Source: Torymus aiolomorphi
Lineage: Eukaryota; Arthropoda; Insecta; Hymenoptera; Torymidae
Assembly (NCBI GenBank): GCA_036365515.1
Contig: CM070874.1
Span: 98,376,442-98,440,441 of the forward strand
DNA: 64,000 bases
Direction: 5' to 3'
The notes below the pieces were generated by a model that had not been told where the DNA came from, ran no database searches, and saw only the letters and a list, made by a program, of their open reading frames with translations. Made by a program: the position numbers and the translations under genes. Below are positions 1-14,226 of this stretch, one piece after another. Within the stretch, counting starts at the first letter, position 1. The number at the start of each line of letters is the position of its first letter.

Positions 1-700
1 TTCAGCGTCTGAAGGTCAGAAAAACGGGACCCAGGGAAAAAACCCACAAGACGCGTGAGAGGAGGAATGAAAGAAGACGAAAGAAAACGGCGGAGGTACA
101 AAATGAAACCGCAAAGAAGAGAAGAGAAGAAGTGGGGGAGGAAACAAAGTGTATAACCATGGCAGAAAGTCGAAGATGAAAGCCGAGATAAGGCAGGCGG
201 GGGTACAACGGAAGGATGGAGAATACAAGAGGCCGCGATAAGATACGAAGCGAGGACCGTGAAGATAAGAAAACAGAGAGGGTAAAAGGGATGAGTGAGA
301 GAACGAGAGCAAGAAAGGAGAGAGAGAGAGAGAGAGAGAGAGACGGGAAGAGGGAAGAGGGGGGGCAACCAGGGACGCGGACGTAGATTGAAGAAGAAAG
401 CGTAGCCGTCAGCGCGGGGGCGGCCCGGGCCTTTAATCGCTCCCGCGAAGCGGAATAATCCAGCCATCCAAGAAAAAGCTTGAAAGCTCTCTCTCGTCCC
501 GGAAAAAGACGAGGCAGCGAAAGAGCCGCTTCGCGAAGGATAATTCGTCCGCGCGACGAGGGAACTCTCGCGCGCGAGGTAATGCATTAGCCCTCGGTCG
601 ATGACGCGCCACCCGCAGGGAATTAGGTATTCCGTTTTACGAGTCGCGCGCGTCTCTCGCCAAAAAGGTTACATAGAAATCGAAAGGAGCAGGCTTCGCG
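1..700. other. GC-rich, purine-rich non-coding island
   Basis: The first 350 bases are strongly purine-rich on the plus strand and end in a (GA)n run at 317-343. From 360 to 700 the sequence is CpG-rich. Short open frames exist on both strands, but they are low-complexity and look like composition artefacts. It resembles the GC-rich islands that recur through the window and may be a regulatory region inside the first intron of the minus-strand gene that starts near 5.95 kb. No exon can be defined. Confidence 0.4.
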
Positions 701-2073
701 GTTCCGAGGATCACCAATATTATTAACGACCGACGAACGTTGGTGTCGGATTAGCACTTGGCTTATGGGCTTTTATAGATGGTTCGATTGATTGGTCGAA
801 ATTGGGGAAATTTGTAGAATATACATGGATTCTAATTTGTTAAAAGATTTCAAAATCTACAAAATAGAACTGAAACAACTATTAAATCAGAAATCCAGAG
901 TAGATACTTATTCTACTATGTTCAGCTTCTAAAACTAAAGCACTAAAAGCATACAGAATTCAGTAGCCGAGAAGAATTAAAAAATAAAAATATACCAGGC
1001 ATGTTTTGTTCTCGGCCAGAAGTTTTTTCACAAATATTTTAGATTTAGAAGTTCGTTTTTGCTGAAAGAGAATATGATCTCTTTTGATTTATTAAAAAAT
1101 TGCGACGTATTTCAACTATATTAAGGCGAAGTACTAAGTATTGGAAATTAATTAGACGGCTTCATAAATTCTCAGTATATTAAGTATAATATGCACGTTT
1201 AAAATTCTATTAGAGCACAATAACTGGTACCCACGAAATACAGTACAGCGGTTATAAATTCATGATGACCGGTAATACGCGTACATGCTCAGCGCACCCG
1301 AAATAGATCTTGATTATGTAAGGGGATAAATTGGACATATTTGCGCGGGATGCGGGAGGAAGATTTAGTGACCGACTTCAAAATGGTTAACTGCACCGAG
1401 CGTCGAACCATAACCTTCCGAAGTGCCCGTCGTGTGCTTGCTTAGACGATATTTAGTGCCAAGGCTTAATCGACCAAGAATAATTGTTGTGCATTTCTCT
1501 ATAATACTAATTTAGTAGCATAAGTCCAGCGAAATTAGGTGCCGATAATTTTAGTGACCATAATGGCTAATGAGCTATTAGGAATATCAATTGAGGTCAT
1601 ATTTTCAATTTAACGATACCAATTTACTTTTAAACATTTACTTTCAAATCGGCTAAACTCGCTAGTGGATTAAACTTTTATTAATTAACAATTTCAGTAC
1701 CCTACAATTTTGAAATCTATCAGCAAATCGGTGGTGTTTTGTACGAAATTTAATGTCGAGAAATATGACAACGAATAAAAGGCGTCATAAAATATCAAAT
1801 TTCGCAGTATGAATAATTCAGAATTCAAATGAAAGCAATAAAAAACGGCTGCGAGCACTAATTGCGAGTAATTAAAGATTAAAGCATTTAGAAACTTGGA
1901 ATGCTTTAAACGAAAATGAATTATCCGTACTGGTGCGAGCACTAAATGCAAGTCGTTTTAGGTAACGGCAAAACGTTGTCTCAGCTCTTACAAATGAAGT
2001 TATCTCTGTAGATTATTTAGTCGCGTTTAAATCAACCGACGCAGCGAATTGTGATGTGAAATACCGACATAAT
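701..2073. other. AT-rich non-coding DNA
   Basis: No supported gene, RNA or repeat was seen here. The only longer open frame (about 1694-1951, minus) is an AT-rich frame without recognisable features. Confidence 0.5.
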
Positions 2074-2354
2074 TTCCAAACATGGATATCTCATGAAAAT
2101 ACCAATAGAATCGTCCAAAAAAAAATCTGAGTATAGTATTAATATATACGGAGCGCTTGACGTTCGTGTTTTTCCAAAAAAATGATGAGAATTTATTTAA
2201 TTAAATAAAAACTGTACTGTCGGTAAGTAGGAATCTGCAATTAAGCTACTTTTCAAACATGGATATCTCATGAAAATACCAATAGAATCACCCAAAAAAA
2301 AATCTGAATATAGTGTTTACGTGTACGGAGCGCTTGACGTTCGTCTTTTTCCAA
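2074..2354. repeat. Two direct copies of a ~104-bp repeat
   Basis: Copies at 2074-2177 and 2251-2354 are about 90% alike and 177 bp apart. Each runs from ATGGATATCTCATGAAAATA through a poly-A tract to CGGAGCGCTTGACGTTCGT and a T-rich end. The 73-bp spacer is unrelated. It is probably a dispersed or tandem non-coding repeat; the family is not recognised. Confidence 0.8.
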
Positions 2355-3448
2355 ATAAACGTTTAAATGTTGATTTAAAAAATATTGAAATTCACGGTTC
2401 CACATGGCCTTTAGCGGATGGAAATATTTTTTACTTATAATACAGCTTTATATTTGATAGTTGGGTGTAAAAAATTGTTTTACTTTTATTTTAAAACTAA
2501 AGAGAATTTTTTAAATTATTTTGTTAAATATGCATTTTTGGTACCTGGATAATTTTAACGTGTAAAGAAAGGTAGAGTAAAATTTTTACTTTCAACACTA
2601 ACGTGTTTGAAAGTATTGAGTAGCTAACTGGATGAAACTGCTATGTGAATGTGTGAAATATTAGCTGTTCAATCAAAGCGCACACATCGTGGATTCGATT
2701 TAATTAGCGTAAGAGGTTTGATCGAATAACCTACGTCACATACGAATTGCATATGTCATAATTATGATTATGACATAGCAGTTAACTAATGGAGAGTATG
2801 TTAAACAGATATCAAGCAAACTCGAAGATTTACTTGATAAACAGCAACATGTTGCCATCAAACGCATATTGCAACGGAATCTCTTAAAATATTATTCAAT
2901 TAAAATATGGACGCTCTAACAGCAATAGAAACTAATAAACTGAAATGCATCACTCGACATTATATAACGTAAACAATATTATCTATACCTATAGTATAAT
3001 GTAAAATGATCCTACGTATAAATTATTCGTTAGAATCGCAAAAGAGTGCATGAATCAGTTAACAACGCCTCCCTTATGGAAATCGATTCCATTATTTACC
3101 TAATAAATAGCTAGTATCCCCAATAATCGTCAAAAACTAGACACTTTTCTTGGCCATTTTTATCCATCGATGAAGCGATTTTTCCAATCATATTCGCCAT
3201 TCAATAGACAGAATAATAGAATAAGTTTTTTCATAAACTTAGATTAGCTTATTTATGAGTATTTAAAAGATATTAAAGTTGGTCAGTTTTTTTAGTTAGG
3301 AAATGACTAATAAGAGGCTTGCTATTATGGCGAGGAGTGAGAGAGACAGAATCAAACGGAAAAATCATTGTTTTCGTTTGTATCTCCAGAAACAGTACTA
3401 TAAACGAATTAAATACCAATAATTCGTGTTTACGTTTTGGTTACACTG
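2355..3448. other. AT-rich non-coding DNA
   Basis: Nothing supported was seen, apart from a short palindromic stretch near 2757-2776 (ATGTCATAATTATGATTATGAC). Confidence 0.45.
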
Positions 3449-4472
3449 TTAAAAAAGTTCTTAAATTTAAAAAAATTTAAGATACAATTGTATCTTAAAA
3501 TTTATAATCTTGTTATTGAATGTGAATTAATATACAGTATTTTGAAATTTAATACTAAATTTTATGAAATTTAATAAATACGTATATTCATTTTAATATA
3601 CTAATCGATTAGAAGTAAATTAACGTATACGTTTATTAAATATCATAAACAAGACATTAAATTTCAAGAATATTTTAAATAATTTTATAATTTCATTTCT
3701 AATAACTAGCATTCGCGTTTATAATATTTCATGGCAATCTTATTAAAATTAAAATAAATTGTTTAAATTTTAATTATAAATAGGTTTAGGAGATTAAAAA
3801 ATAATCTTATGAAATTTCAAAAACATTTTTTATTTTTAATGCGTTAAGGTTAAAAAAGTTCTTAAATTTAAGAAAATTTAAGATACAATTGTATCTTAAA
3901 ATTAATAATCTTGTTATTGAATGTGAATTAATATACAGTATTTTGAAATTTAATACTAAATTTTATGAAATTTAATAAATACGTATATTCATTTTAATAT
4001 ACTAATCGATTAGAAGTAAATTAACGTATACGTTTATTAAATATCATAAACAAGACATTAAATTTCAAGAATATTTTAAATAATTTTATAATTTCATTTC
4101 TAATAACTAGCATTCGCGTTTATAATATTTCATGGCAATCTTATTAAAATTAAAATAAATTGTTTAAATTTTAATTATAAATAGGTTTAGGAGATTAAAA
4201 AATAATCTTATGAAATTTCAAAAACATTTTTTATTTTTAATGCGTTAAGGTTAAAAAAGTTCTTAAATTTAAGAAAATTTAAGATACAATTGTATCTTAA
4301 AATTAACAATCTTGTTATTGAATTAGTATATGAATTAGTGTACAGTATTTTGAAATTTAATACTAAAATTTATAAAATTTAATAAATACGTACATTAATT
4401 TTAATATACTAATCTATTAGAAGTAAATTAACGTATACGTTTATTAAATATTATAAACAAGACATTAAATTT
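3449..4472. repeat. 401-bp tandem repeat, about 2.55 copies
   Basis: The same landmark (GTTCTTAAATTTAA) recurs at 3457, 3858 and 4259, an exact 401-bp period. Copies 1 and 2 are nearly identical. Copy 3 is more diverged and stops at about 4472. Every unit holds a 24-bp perfect palindrome centred on TACAA/TTGTA (arms TTTAAGATACAA), preceded by a second inverted repeat CTTAAATTT/AAATTTAAG. It is a satellite-like array or nested copies of one AT-rich element. Confidence 0.9.
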
Positions 4473-4506
4473 CCTTATGTAGATGAAAATGTCCTAACTA
4501 TTATAA

Positions 4507-4580
4507 GCGAGCGATAGCGTAATGGATAGTGTGCGTGCGTAGTAACCCAAGGTCCGTGGGTTCGATTCTTGGTCAGGTTG
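4507..4580 (+). pseudogene. tRNA-like sequence (SINE head), degenerate
   Basis: It has A-box-like sequence (TAGCGTAATGGATAGTG) followed about 30 bases later by a perfect B box (GGTTCGATTC), the internal pol III promoter layout. The acceptor arms do not pair and the T stem relies on G-T wobbles with one mismatch, so it is not a functional tRNA. An A/T-rich tail follows. The best reading is the 5' head of a tRNA-derived SINE or a tRNA pseudogene. It sits immediately downstream of the truncated third unit of the 401-bp array. Confidence 0.6.
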
Positions 4581-5654
4581 AAAATTTTTATGTAAGGTTT
4601 TTTTCTGCGATAATAAAAATGCGATTAATTTATAAACAAAGTTCTATAATGAATAAGCGAAAATTTATAATAATTAAAAAAGTTATATGCATAAATTATA
4701 ACATTCTTCATACAACAGAAATAAGTGGTAAGTAAAAATATATAATAAATTTGCATCAAAATAATGATTAGAACTAACACTAACCCTTTGCATTAATTAA
4801 CTTTTGTATAATTTTTTTTAATTTAAATATTTCAATTAAAATTTAAAAAAATAATTTTTTGTAATAAATAAATATTAATTATTACTCATTAAATATTCTG
4901 CATTAAATTTTATATACAAATTATTAAATTTCAGATAATTGTATTGAATTTTCAACTGTAAAAAGATAGATCTACAAAAAAATTTTGTTACGTGTATTAT
5001 ATTTAATAGGAGGTAAATTAATTTGAAGAATCTTAAAAAAATTTTTAAATTTGAGAAATTTATATTAAATTTAATAACATATTCATCAATTTTCATATAG
5101 GTGAACTTTTTAATTTTCCTAGATTATTTTTTTAATTTTCATAGATTATTTTTTAATTTTCATAGATTTATTGCTTAAAATTCACACCAATGTTATTTAC
5201 TTTTCAATAAAATGTTGTAAGATGCTTCTATTAATTTTAATAAAAAAATATTGAAATTCAAGAAATTTTAATTAAAATATTGCATTGATTCCATCTCAAA
5301 CAATGTATATTAAATTTCAACACTTTTATTAATTTCGTTTCAAAACGGTTATGAAATTTGCTTCCGATACATTGTTTTTAAATTTAATAACTATTTCTTT
5401 ACGCAGTGATAGCTACCTTTTTTTAATATTTGGCTTTAAATACATGATCAGACTACAGAGAAAATTTAGTACAAACCGGAAAAATCGTTTCATTACTAGC
5501 CAGAAAATAGCTATTTTTACTAGCTATTTATTATTTTCCTGGCCATTTCCGATAGAGACAATTTCTACCAGGGCTAAACCCGTACACATGTAGGACAGCA
5601 CACCGAAACCAAGCAAGACTATCATTCGCAAAGGAGAAAGAACCGAGCCCTTAC
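4581..5654 (-). other. AT-rich sequence, probable intron 1 of the 5.65-kb exon
   Basis: This lies directly downstream (minus strand) of the splice donor at 5654. It is very AT-rich, and the next exon was not found. A small tandem of ATAGATTATTTTTTAATTTTC-like units is present near 5118-5168. Open frames here lack any family feature. Confidence 0.4.
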
Positions 5655-5954
5655 CTGAAAGTCGAACTTCTCGAATTCGACCTGTGCGTCGATATCCGCC
5701 TCGCGGGGTGCGATCAGGGGACAGGTGTCGGGCGAGACCTTGCCATCGGGCGGCTCGCTGTAGTCCGGCACAGCGGAGGTGAGGAGCCTGTCGGCGAAGC
5801 CCCCGCCTTCGGCGATGATGCCCGCGGCGCCTGACGCGCCGCTACCGCTCGGCCCTTGCGTCTGGCTCACGTAGTAGATACAGAGCAGCAGCGATAGCAC
5901 GGCCGCGCAGAGCACGAGCATGCGGCCGGAGCCGCGTCTCAAGATCTTGTACAT
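5655..5954 (-). CDS. First coding exon of a Golgi type II membrane enzyme, probably alpha-mannosidase II-like
   Basis: This open exon encodes exactly 100 residues from ATG (5954) to a phase-0 consensus donor CAG|GTAAGG at 5655/5654. A longer in-frame extension has no ATG, only a TTG codon, so the ATG encoding MYKILRR is the start. Seen in the sequence: a basic tail (MYKILRRGSGR), one hydrophobic signal anchor (about residues 12-28, LVLCAAVLSLLLCIYY), a Gly/Ser/Ala-rich stem (35-52), then CPL...DIDAQ and a closing EFEKFDFQ. That layout is standard for Golgi glycosidases and glycosyltransferases, with the catalytic domain in the lumen. The Cys-Pro followed by an acidic stretch and an FDFQ-like end fits the stem of insect GH38 alpha-mannosidase II, which trims N-glycans after GlcNAc transferase I; this family match is from memory and tentative. 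The catalytic domain is outside the window. Another Golgi enzyme remains possible. Confidence 0.6.
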
Positions 5955-6075
5955 GGCGCCGGTGCGCAAGCCTATCGCAGCCTTCGCTTTCGTCTCGGCC
6001 TTCGTCGTCGCCGTCGTCAGTTTGAGGCGGCACGCGCTATGGCCACGACCTTTCGTTCCCAGAGGTCTTTAGATT
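5955..6075 (-). promoter_or_regulatory. Probable 5' UTR and promoter-proximal region of the 5.65-kb exon
   Basis: This GC/CpG-rich stretch lies immediately upstream of the minus-strand start codon, which has G at -3 (GCCATG). No upstream in-frame ATG is present. GC content drops sharply beyond about 6075. No TATA box was seen, so it may be a dispersed-type promoter. The transcription start cannot be placed from sequence alone. Confidence 0.4.
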
Positions 6076-6900
6076 CGCAATGGGCTGTTTTTTCTCCTTC
6101 TTTTTTTAGCTGAAAAGCACCATCCTCATGTTACGAACGGCTATTCAGTCTCTGCTGTCGTCGGTCGACTTCATCTGGTTACCGCTGCCGCAACTTTGGG
6201 AGGTCTCTGGAACACGGACAAAAAGTGGGACGATGTTAATGCGACACGTTGGAAGATTTATCATTATCATTACGTTGGCCATGTCCGACAGGTTTAATGT
6301 ATTTGAGTTGGGAAAAATTGCTGGTAGAGGGTAGAATTATGGGAAATTACGGTTACCCTGTCACGGGGTTATTTCTTATTCAATATTTGCACGAGAGCTC
6401 CACCCTCAGGCACGCATGCGATCGATCCTTTCTTCAATGCACCGGAGAATGGAGAACTATCTATATTTGTAAGATCAGGTGCGTGTTCTATCGTTTAAGG
6501 TTCATATTTTCTACTTGCTTTTGATATATTATTTGTAACATCTATTACAGGAAAAATTAAGAGTCTAGAAGCTCAATAAATTTAATGGAGAAAGAAAATG
6601 TAAGACAAGTAGCTCTTTCACTTTTATTGCTACATTGTTATGTTTGTGATCTAAATTATAAGAACAATAGTATCGTATATGAACCAGACTGTCTATTATG
6701 TATGACACATAGCAATCATTCAAGTCATGTCTAGGCAATAAATATAATTAACTAATGAAAATTTCAAAAAATCAAATATTCAATATGACATTAAATGTAT
6801 TAAAATTAAAAGTATTATAAACTTATATTTAATTTAATTCCCTTCAATTTCTCTGATATATATTTCTCTGACTTTATAAATGCGTTAACTACACTGCTAG
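6076..6900. other. Non-coding flank upstream of the first exon
   Basis: Mixed-composition DNA. Two overlapping plus-strand frames (6128-6524) lack domain features and are treated as chance. Nothing else was seen. Confidence 0.4.
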
Positions 6901-7171
6901 ACAAAATACACACACACCCACCCTCACCCACCCACGCACCCACATGCACACACGCACACACACGCACATACACACACACACACAAACAAATGCATACACG
7001 CACACACACATACACACACGCACACACAACCACACACACGCACATACACACACGAACACACACCCACGTCCACACGCATACACCCACGCGCGCGCACACA
7101 CACACACACATACGCACACCCACCCACACACCCACACACACAGATACGCACACCCACCCACACATCCACAC
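6901..7171. repeat. Compound (CA)n microsatellite, ~270 bp
   Basis: Interrupted CA repeats (ACACAC with CACCCA, CGCA and TACA variants) run the whole stretch. All open frames over it (Thr/His repeats on plus, Cys/Val repeats on minus) are artefacts of the repeat. Confidence 0.97.
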
Positions 7172-7319
7172 ACATTATGTATCATCTCTATATTTGGAAA
7201 CGAAAAATGTAAACACAGTATATCTATATAATTCGCATAAATTAATATAAAATCTAACTGTATAAATTAAAATAAAATATCTTTAAAATATTACGTTTCA
7301 GCAGAAACTAGAAGGTAAT

Positions 7320-7725
7320 TCTTGAAGGGAACCTTAAAAAATACAGCGAAAACCTCCTGTATCCCGCATCTCCAGCTGCCGGCACAACAACATAAACATC
7401 GACGCTGACAGAATGGCAGCTATTCCGCCCGCGCACAACGCGAGTATATATATATATACCGCCGAGGCAGTTTCACGCATTTGGCCAGATTCGCTCGTGC
7501 AGGCTCTCTCTGGCCATTAGAATGGGCGCCGCTGCCACCGCAGCAATGAGCTATGAATTACGGTTGTGCGCGCGCGCGTACACACGCTCGCTCGAGTTGA
7601 TTAAACATCCGCGAAAATTATGACTGACCGTTTCGACGGGACGGAGAAGTGTACGAGCGCGCTCGCGTGCTCGAGTGCGCGCTCCGGATTCCTTGGGAGG
7701 TGTAGAAGCGTGTAGCGCTCAGTTT
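7320..7725. promoter_or_regulatory. GC-rich island with TATA-like element
   Basis: CpG-rich island holding a TATATATATATA run at 7446-7457, followed about 20 bases on by GGCAGTTTCAC, an initiator-like match. A 35-codon frame (ATG at 7522, MGAAATAAMSYELR) follows but is too short to judge. It could be a core promoter on the plus strand or an enhancer. Confidence 0.3.
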
Positions 7726-8017
7726 GATAAATTAGATGTACATTTTTTATGTCGGCTGACGAGGGTTATCGCTCCGTCCTAAGTGAGAGATTGTAGAAGA
7801 GATTGTGGGTATGGGATATGGGTGACGATAGGTAACCTTGTTATTCGTATTGGTATTAAAAGCTAAAATTTCAAATGTAAGCATCTGTTCTTTGTTTTTT
7901 TTTTTTTTTTTTTAATTAAGAAAATATTCTTTTAATTAATCCATTTGTTGATAAATTTTGTTGTAATGCTTTTAACGATGGTAATGAATTAATCAAATTA
8001 AAATATTGTATTTTACA

Positions 8018-8162
8018 TTTTGTAAATTATGTCGATTTGATGTTGGCAGTGGATGAAATAAAAAACCAGTATTTCATATTTTAATTCAACTGAATTCAAA
8101 TACGTACTCTTGGTTTTTGATTTCATTCGCTGCCTCCGTCAGATTGACATAATTTACAAAAC
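8018..8162. repeat. Inverted repeat with ~50-bp arms
   Basis: Arm 8018-8067 (TTTGTAAATTATGTC to AAAAAACC) matches the reverse complement of 8112-8162 with a few mismatches, around a 44-bp centre. It may be a small foldback element or MITE. No flanking duplication was identified. Confidence 0.75.
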
Positions 8163-10289
8163 ATTATTGGGAGTGCAATATTAAATTCATGTTCAACATA
8201 TTGTATTTTACATTGGTAAATATGAAAAGTTACTTCAATTTTTTGTAATGTACAAAACACGAGATACATTAAAGAACAATGTATACGAAAAATTCTACAA
8301 AAAATCCACACATTGACGTTCTAAACATATAAAAAAGAAAGATTTGGAAGCACTTCTCTGCAAAATTTTCTTTTTTGTTCTAGAGGTCATAAATGATATT
8401 CGGGCTTGTGTCGCTGTTTTAACCGCACATAAATTTTTCTTATGGAAAGTTATTTTTGACTGATGATTAGTACATATTCTCAAAGACGGGAAACATGAAA
8501 ATTAAAATAGAAAAAAAAACTCTAATACAAACTAAGCTTTCAAAGCGTTAAGAATTACATAAACTTGCAATTCGCCGTGATTTTTCGCGATTCTGCAATG
8601 TTCGTAATTTTGCATAGGAGCATGCATTTTTAACGATTCTTATAGTTTAAACTAAAGCTCTTTTCTTCAACTTTATTTTCATGTTTAGCTAAATTTTTTC
8701 GTATTAAATTTCTATAAAAAAAATATATGTATTGTTCAAAACAGTACCAGAATCCAAAATATTGTATGACCACTCAAGGACAAGCAAAAAATGATGACAG
8801 AAGTGTGCATCTAATTTTTTTTTAATTTTTCGAATCGCTTAAATATTAGTTTCTTGTAGAATTCCTTACATAAAACTAATTTTGATTAAAAGATATGTTT
8901 TATATTCATTTCGATTTCATTTTTATTTTATGATGTAATTAAAATTTTTTGCTTTTGAAAGTACGCGTTCAATTAACTTTCGTAATAAACATAATTTTAA
9001 AATAAATTAAAATTTTCAGTTTCAATTCATTTGGTTCACAGAGTACAAAAATCTGCGAATGTGAAATATGGGTTGAAAAATTTAATAGATATGTTTTGAC
9101 TGTTAAACAAGTATATTTTATACGATATATGCAAAAAGTTTTCTGTTTTGCAAGTACATACCTATTCGTTAATGAACTTTATGGATAACATTTCGATATC
9201 TAACATTAATAAAATTCAAAATTTTCTATATTTCCTTATAATTTATAATAAGTAAATGAACCAAAAAATTTTCAACAAGAATTAGTTGAAATAACTTTGA
9301 AATGCTAGTGTAATCAACGGTATTCGGATCGAATTTTTTTTTTCAGATCATGTAAATACGAATAGCGCAGCAGTAAGCAAGCTAACTAATTACTCCTATA
9401 TGATTTATTTACCAACCAATCCAAACGTTTTAAAGTCACGTTGCTTCCGGCCGGAACAAACTTTACTCTTGCGATAATGAGTATGTCATACGGTTAACTT
9501 ATTTGAGTTAACAAATAAGAAGGCTCTCACACCGAATCGTATGCCTAGAAGTGATCGTTTACCAAACTGTCATTCAAGCTCTGAAGGCTCGAGCCGTTGT
9601 TTCTACACGATGATCGATCCAATTTATTCTGTATCATTCTTTTCATACTATCTACCCATGCCTTTGAGATAAACTTTTCGAAAAGAACTCTTTAACTCTT
9701 TTACATTTTAAATGCCAAGGTAATTTCCGTTACATCCGTAAAATAAAGAAGTTATTCAGAAATATAAAATAAAAAAGAAAATAAAAAAATATAATCTTAA
9801 GAACCAAAGGTATTTTCGCCTCCAATCTCTTCATTTCCTACGATTTAATTTAAAATTTAAATTGCAAAAAATGAGTTGTTATTATTTTATTTCAGTTTTA
9901 TATAATCATAACGTGAGTAATGAAAAATAATAAAAATAATTATGAATAACATAAGAAACACAGTGAATTAAAACGAACGTTTTTATTTGCTTTTGAATAA
10001 AATAATCAAATTTAATACCATTAAATGAATATGCATTATACACGAAGTGTGGGCTTATAATGATTAATAAACCTCTCAGTCAATGGAAAATTTGAAAAGC
10101 TTCGTATGTTGGTTACATTACGAAGCTTTCAGGAGTGCGGGTTTCACTCAAATAAAATTTCAAATTATCATTCAAAAGTTAGAGTTAAATATTTCTTTGT
10201 GTAAAAAAACAGAAAATAAAATAATTGAAAAGACAGAAATGACTCACAAAAGAACATTCAAAACATTCATCTTATTATAAACGAGAGGC
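8163..10289. other. AT-rich non-coding DNA
   Basis: No gene, RNA or ordered repeat was recognised. Two minus-strand frames of 62 residues near 8123-8483 have no family features. Confidence 0.45.
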
Positions 10290-10870
10290 TCTTTTTCGCG
10301 ACCTTCACAATTCCCTTCCGTCGTATAGTAGCTTCTCTCGGGCACAACAGGCGCCTCTTCCACCCCCAGCGGACTTTCATTTGCTACAACGCCCGTCCCT
10401 CATCGCCTGTCCCATTCACGATGTAATATTACATTTTGCCTCGCGACGGCCAAGTGTCCTCCGCGCTCTCCTCATTCATTTTCATTTTCATTTTTCATTT
10501 CCACTTTGTTTCCTCCTCCATTTCTCCGACGTCGGCGAGAAGACGCGCGCAGAGTCTCACCTTGATTTTCCTCTTTATACCACTCCTGTTTTATCTCTTA
10601 CTTTCCGCCTTAAGCGCGAACCAGCGCTTCTCCGACATATATAACCAACGCCTGCGCGCATGCAAGTTGCAGATGGATCTCGCGCTTTCCGGAGATTGGA
10701 TTTTAATTCAACATTAACACGACCCTGGCAAGACAGAGCTGCCTTCCGAAATAATACAAAGCCACTCGCTTGCGTGCACGCGTAAACGCGAGACAGGCAA
10801 ATTTCATTACTGCGAGTGTATTTGATTACTTTTTTTTTCACGAATATCGAGAAATGCGTGCGGAACACTG
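10290..10870. other. GC-rich island
   Basis: The first part is pyrimidine-rich on the plus strand and includes repeated TTCATTTTCATTTT. The second part is CpG-rich with CATATATAACC at about 10638. Overlapping frames on both strands (up to 101 codons) lack domains. It is possibly a promoter or regulatory island. Confidence 0.3.
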
Positions 10871-11442
10871 TGCACTTCAAATTATTTATAAATCAAGGGG
10901 TGGGTTTGTGCGAGAACAAGCTTGTTTATAACCAAAACGAAATCGAGTTTAATGCACACGCTAATTTTAATAATTCATTTTAATCGAGTTGAGTGCTGCC
11001 GATCTACTTTGAAAACAATGAACAGAATAAAATAGACTGGTTAAAAGATAAACCCCCTTTAAATTTTTTAGACTTGACAGTGCCGCTATGGTGTTTACAG
11101 GATAAGTTTTTATTTGAAAAAGCTTGGATTGGGAGCAGTATATTTGCGTTAGGACACGCCAACCAGACATGATTTTTTTTTGTTTCTTTAGAAATTCTGA
11201 TCCGGAATATAAAAAAGTGGGCACTGGATAATCAGGTGGCAAGCTCCTTTGTCAAAAATAATTTCTTTTTTAGAATGCTTAAAAGTAAGTCAACAAACAA
11301 CAAACAAACGTAAATCATTTCGACAGCGGGAGTGTACAAAAGTTTTGTAACTTTTTAAGGGACCAATATTCCTTCAATCTGTAAAAAGGCCAACGAAAGC
11401 TCGCGTTCTCTACTTTTATTTTCTTTTTTTTATTAATATATA
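10871..11442. other. AT-rich non-coding DNA
   Basis: Nothing supported was seen. A 91-codon minus-strand frame lacks recognisable features. Confidence 0.4.
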
Positions 11443-11688
<246 letters not shown>

Positions 11689-12293
11689 AATAAACTTTTT
11701 GGTGATAAAAAACCTTGCTACCCAATACACCGTGTATACGTTTTGTTTATATTTAGGAATTAGGATAGGTCTAAAGTTTGCAATGTTGGGGTGCAACGAA
11801 ATAAAAAAAAATTCATTTTACTAAGTTTATACTAATTAATATTAATTTTGTGTGTGGGTTTAGTGTTTTACAGTATAAAATAGCTTTATAACGAAGGTTT
11901 AGATAAAATTTCCATTGTTTAATAACTTAAAGGCGTTGTAAAAAATTATTTCGTTGCATTCCAACGATGCTAACTTCAGACCCATGAATTAGGATGGTCT
12001 AGTAAACAAAAACAATCTGATCTGGTACGTGTTTTTCTCAAAAAAATTTTATTTATTTTTGGTACCCATAGTTGTTTGAGATTTCCTGTAGAATTGCTCA
12101 TATATAGCTTGGACAATGGGATTTTTTTCATCCGAGCATTCATTTCCTTTTCGTATTTTCTCAGTCTACGGTTATTTTCTAGTTTTTAAGAAGAAGGTAT
12201 TGTTGCTGAAGAATCAGGTAAATGAAAAAATTTGAATAATTTCAAGAGTATTTTGGATGTTTTTTTTTTGTAATTGATTTGTTATCATATTTC
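11689..12293. other. Spacer between two GA/CT tracts
   Basis: AT-rich. It contains two related stretches: AATTAGGATRGGTCTA near 11758 and again near 11988, and GTTGGGGTGCAACGAAATAA near 11783 echoed in inverted form near 11949 (TTATTTCGTTGCATTCCAAC). This suggests a degenerate inverted repeat of about 180-230 bp. Confidence 0.45.
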
Positions 12294-13699
<1,406 letters not shown>

Positions 13700-14134
13700 C
13701 CCCCCCCCCCCCCCGTCCCCCTCCAACTCCCTCTCTCTCATCCTTCTCTTTATTCAGCGTCTTTCTTCCGGACTCTCGCTCCCCGTCGAAGAGCGCACAC
13801 GCGCGCGAACGTGTCGAGGGTGCTTATTGCAATTCGCTCGCGGGCGTCTGAGTAGCGTCTCGACTGGGCAGGGAAAAAAGCTCCCCCCCTCTCACTCTCT
13901 CTCGACTCTCTCTCTCCCTTGAAGAGGATAGCAGGAGAAAATGGAGAAGGAGAGAGACAGCGAACCCCGGATGAAGTTTCCAAGCGCGCTGCAGCAGCCG
14001 CTCGCACTCCTTAATTCGATTTCCGCTGCACGGACCAGACGATGCGCGCCGCAGCCGCCATACTACTGCGCCGCCGACCTTAATTCTGACGAGCGCGCCC
14101 ACGCGCAGCCGCCTCGAGTTTCTGCGCTGCGCGT

Positions 14135-14226
<92 letters not shown>

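Noticed and set aside
4507..4580. Functional tRNA gene
   Set aside because: A and B boxes are good, but acceptor arms do not pair and the T stem is weak.
6815..7250. Several His/Thr and Cys/Val frames
   Set aside because: They translate a CA/TG microsatellite.
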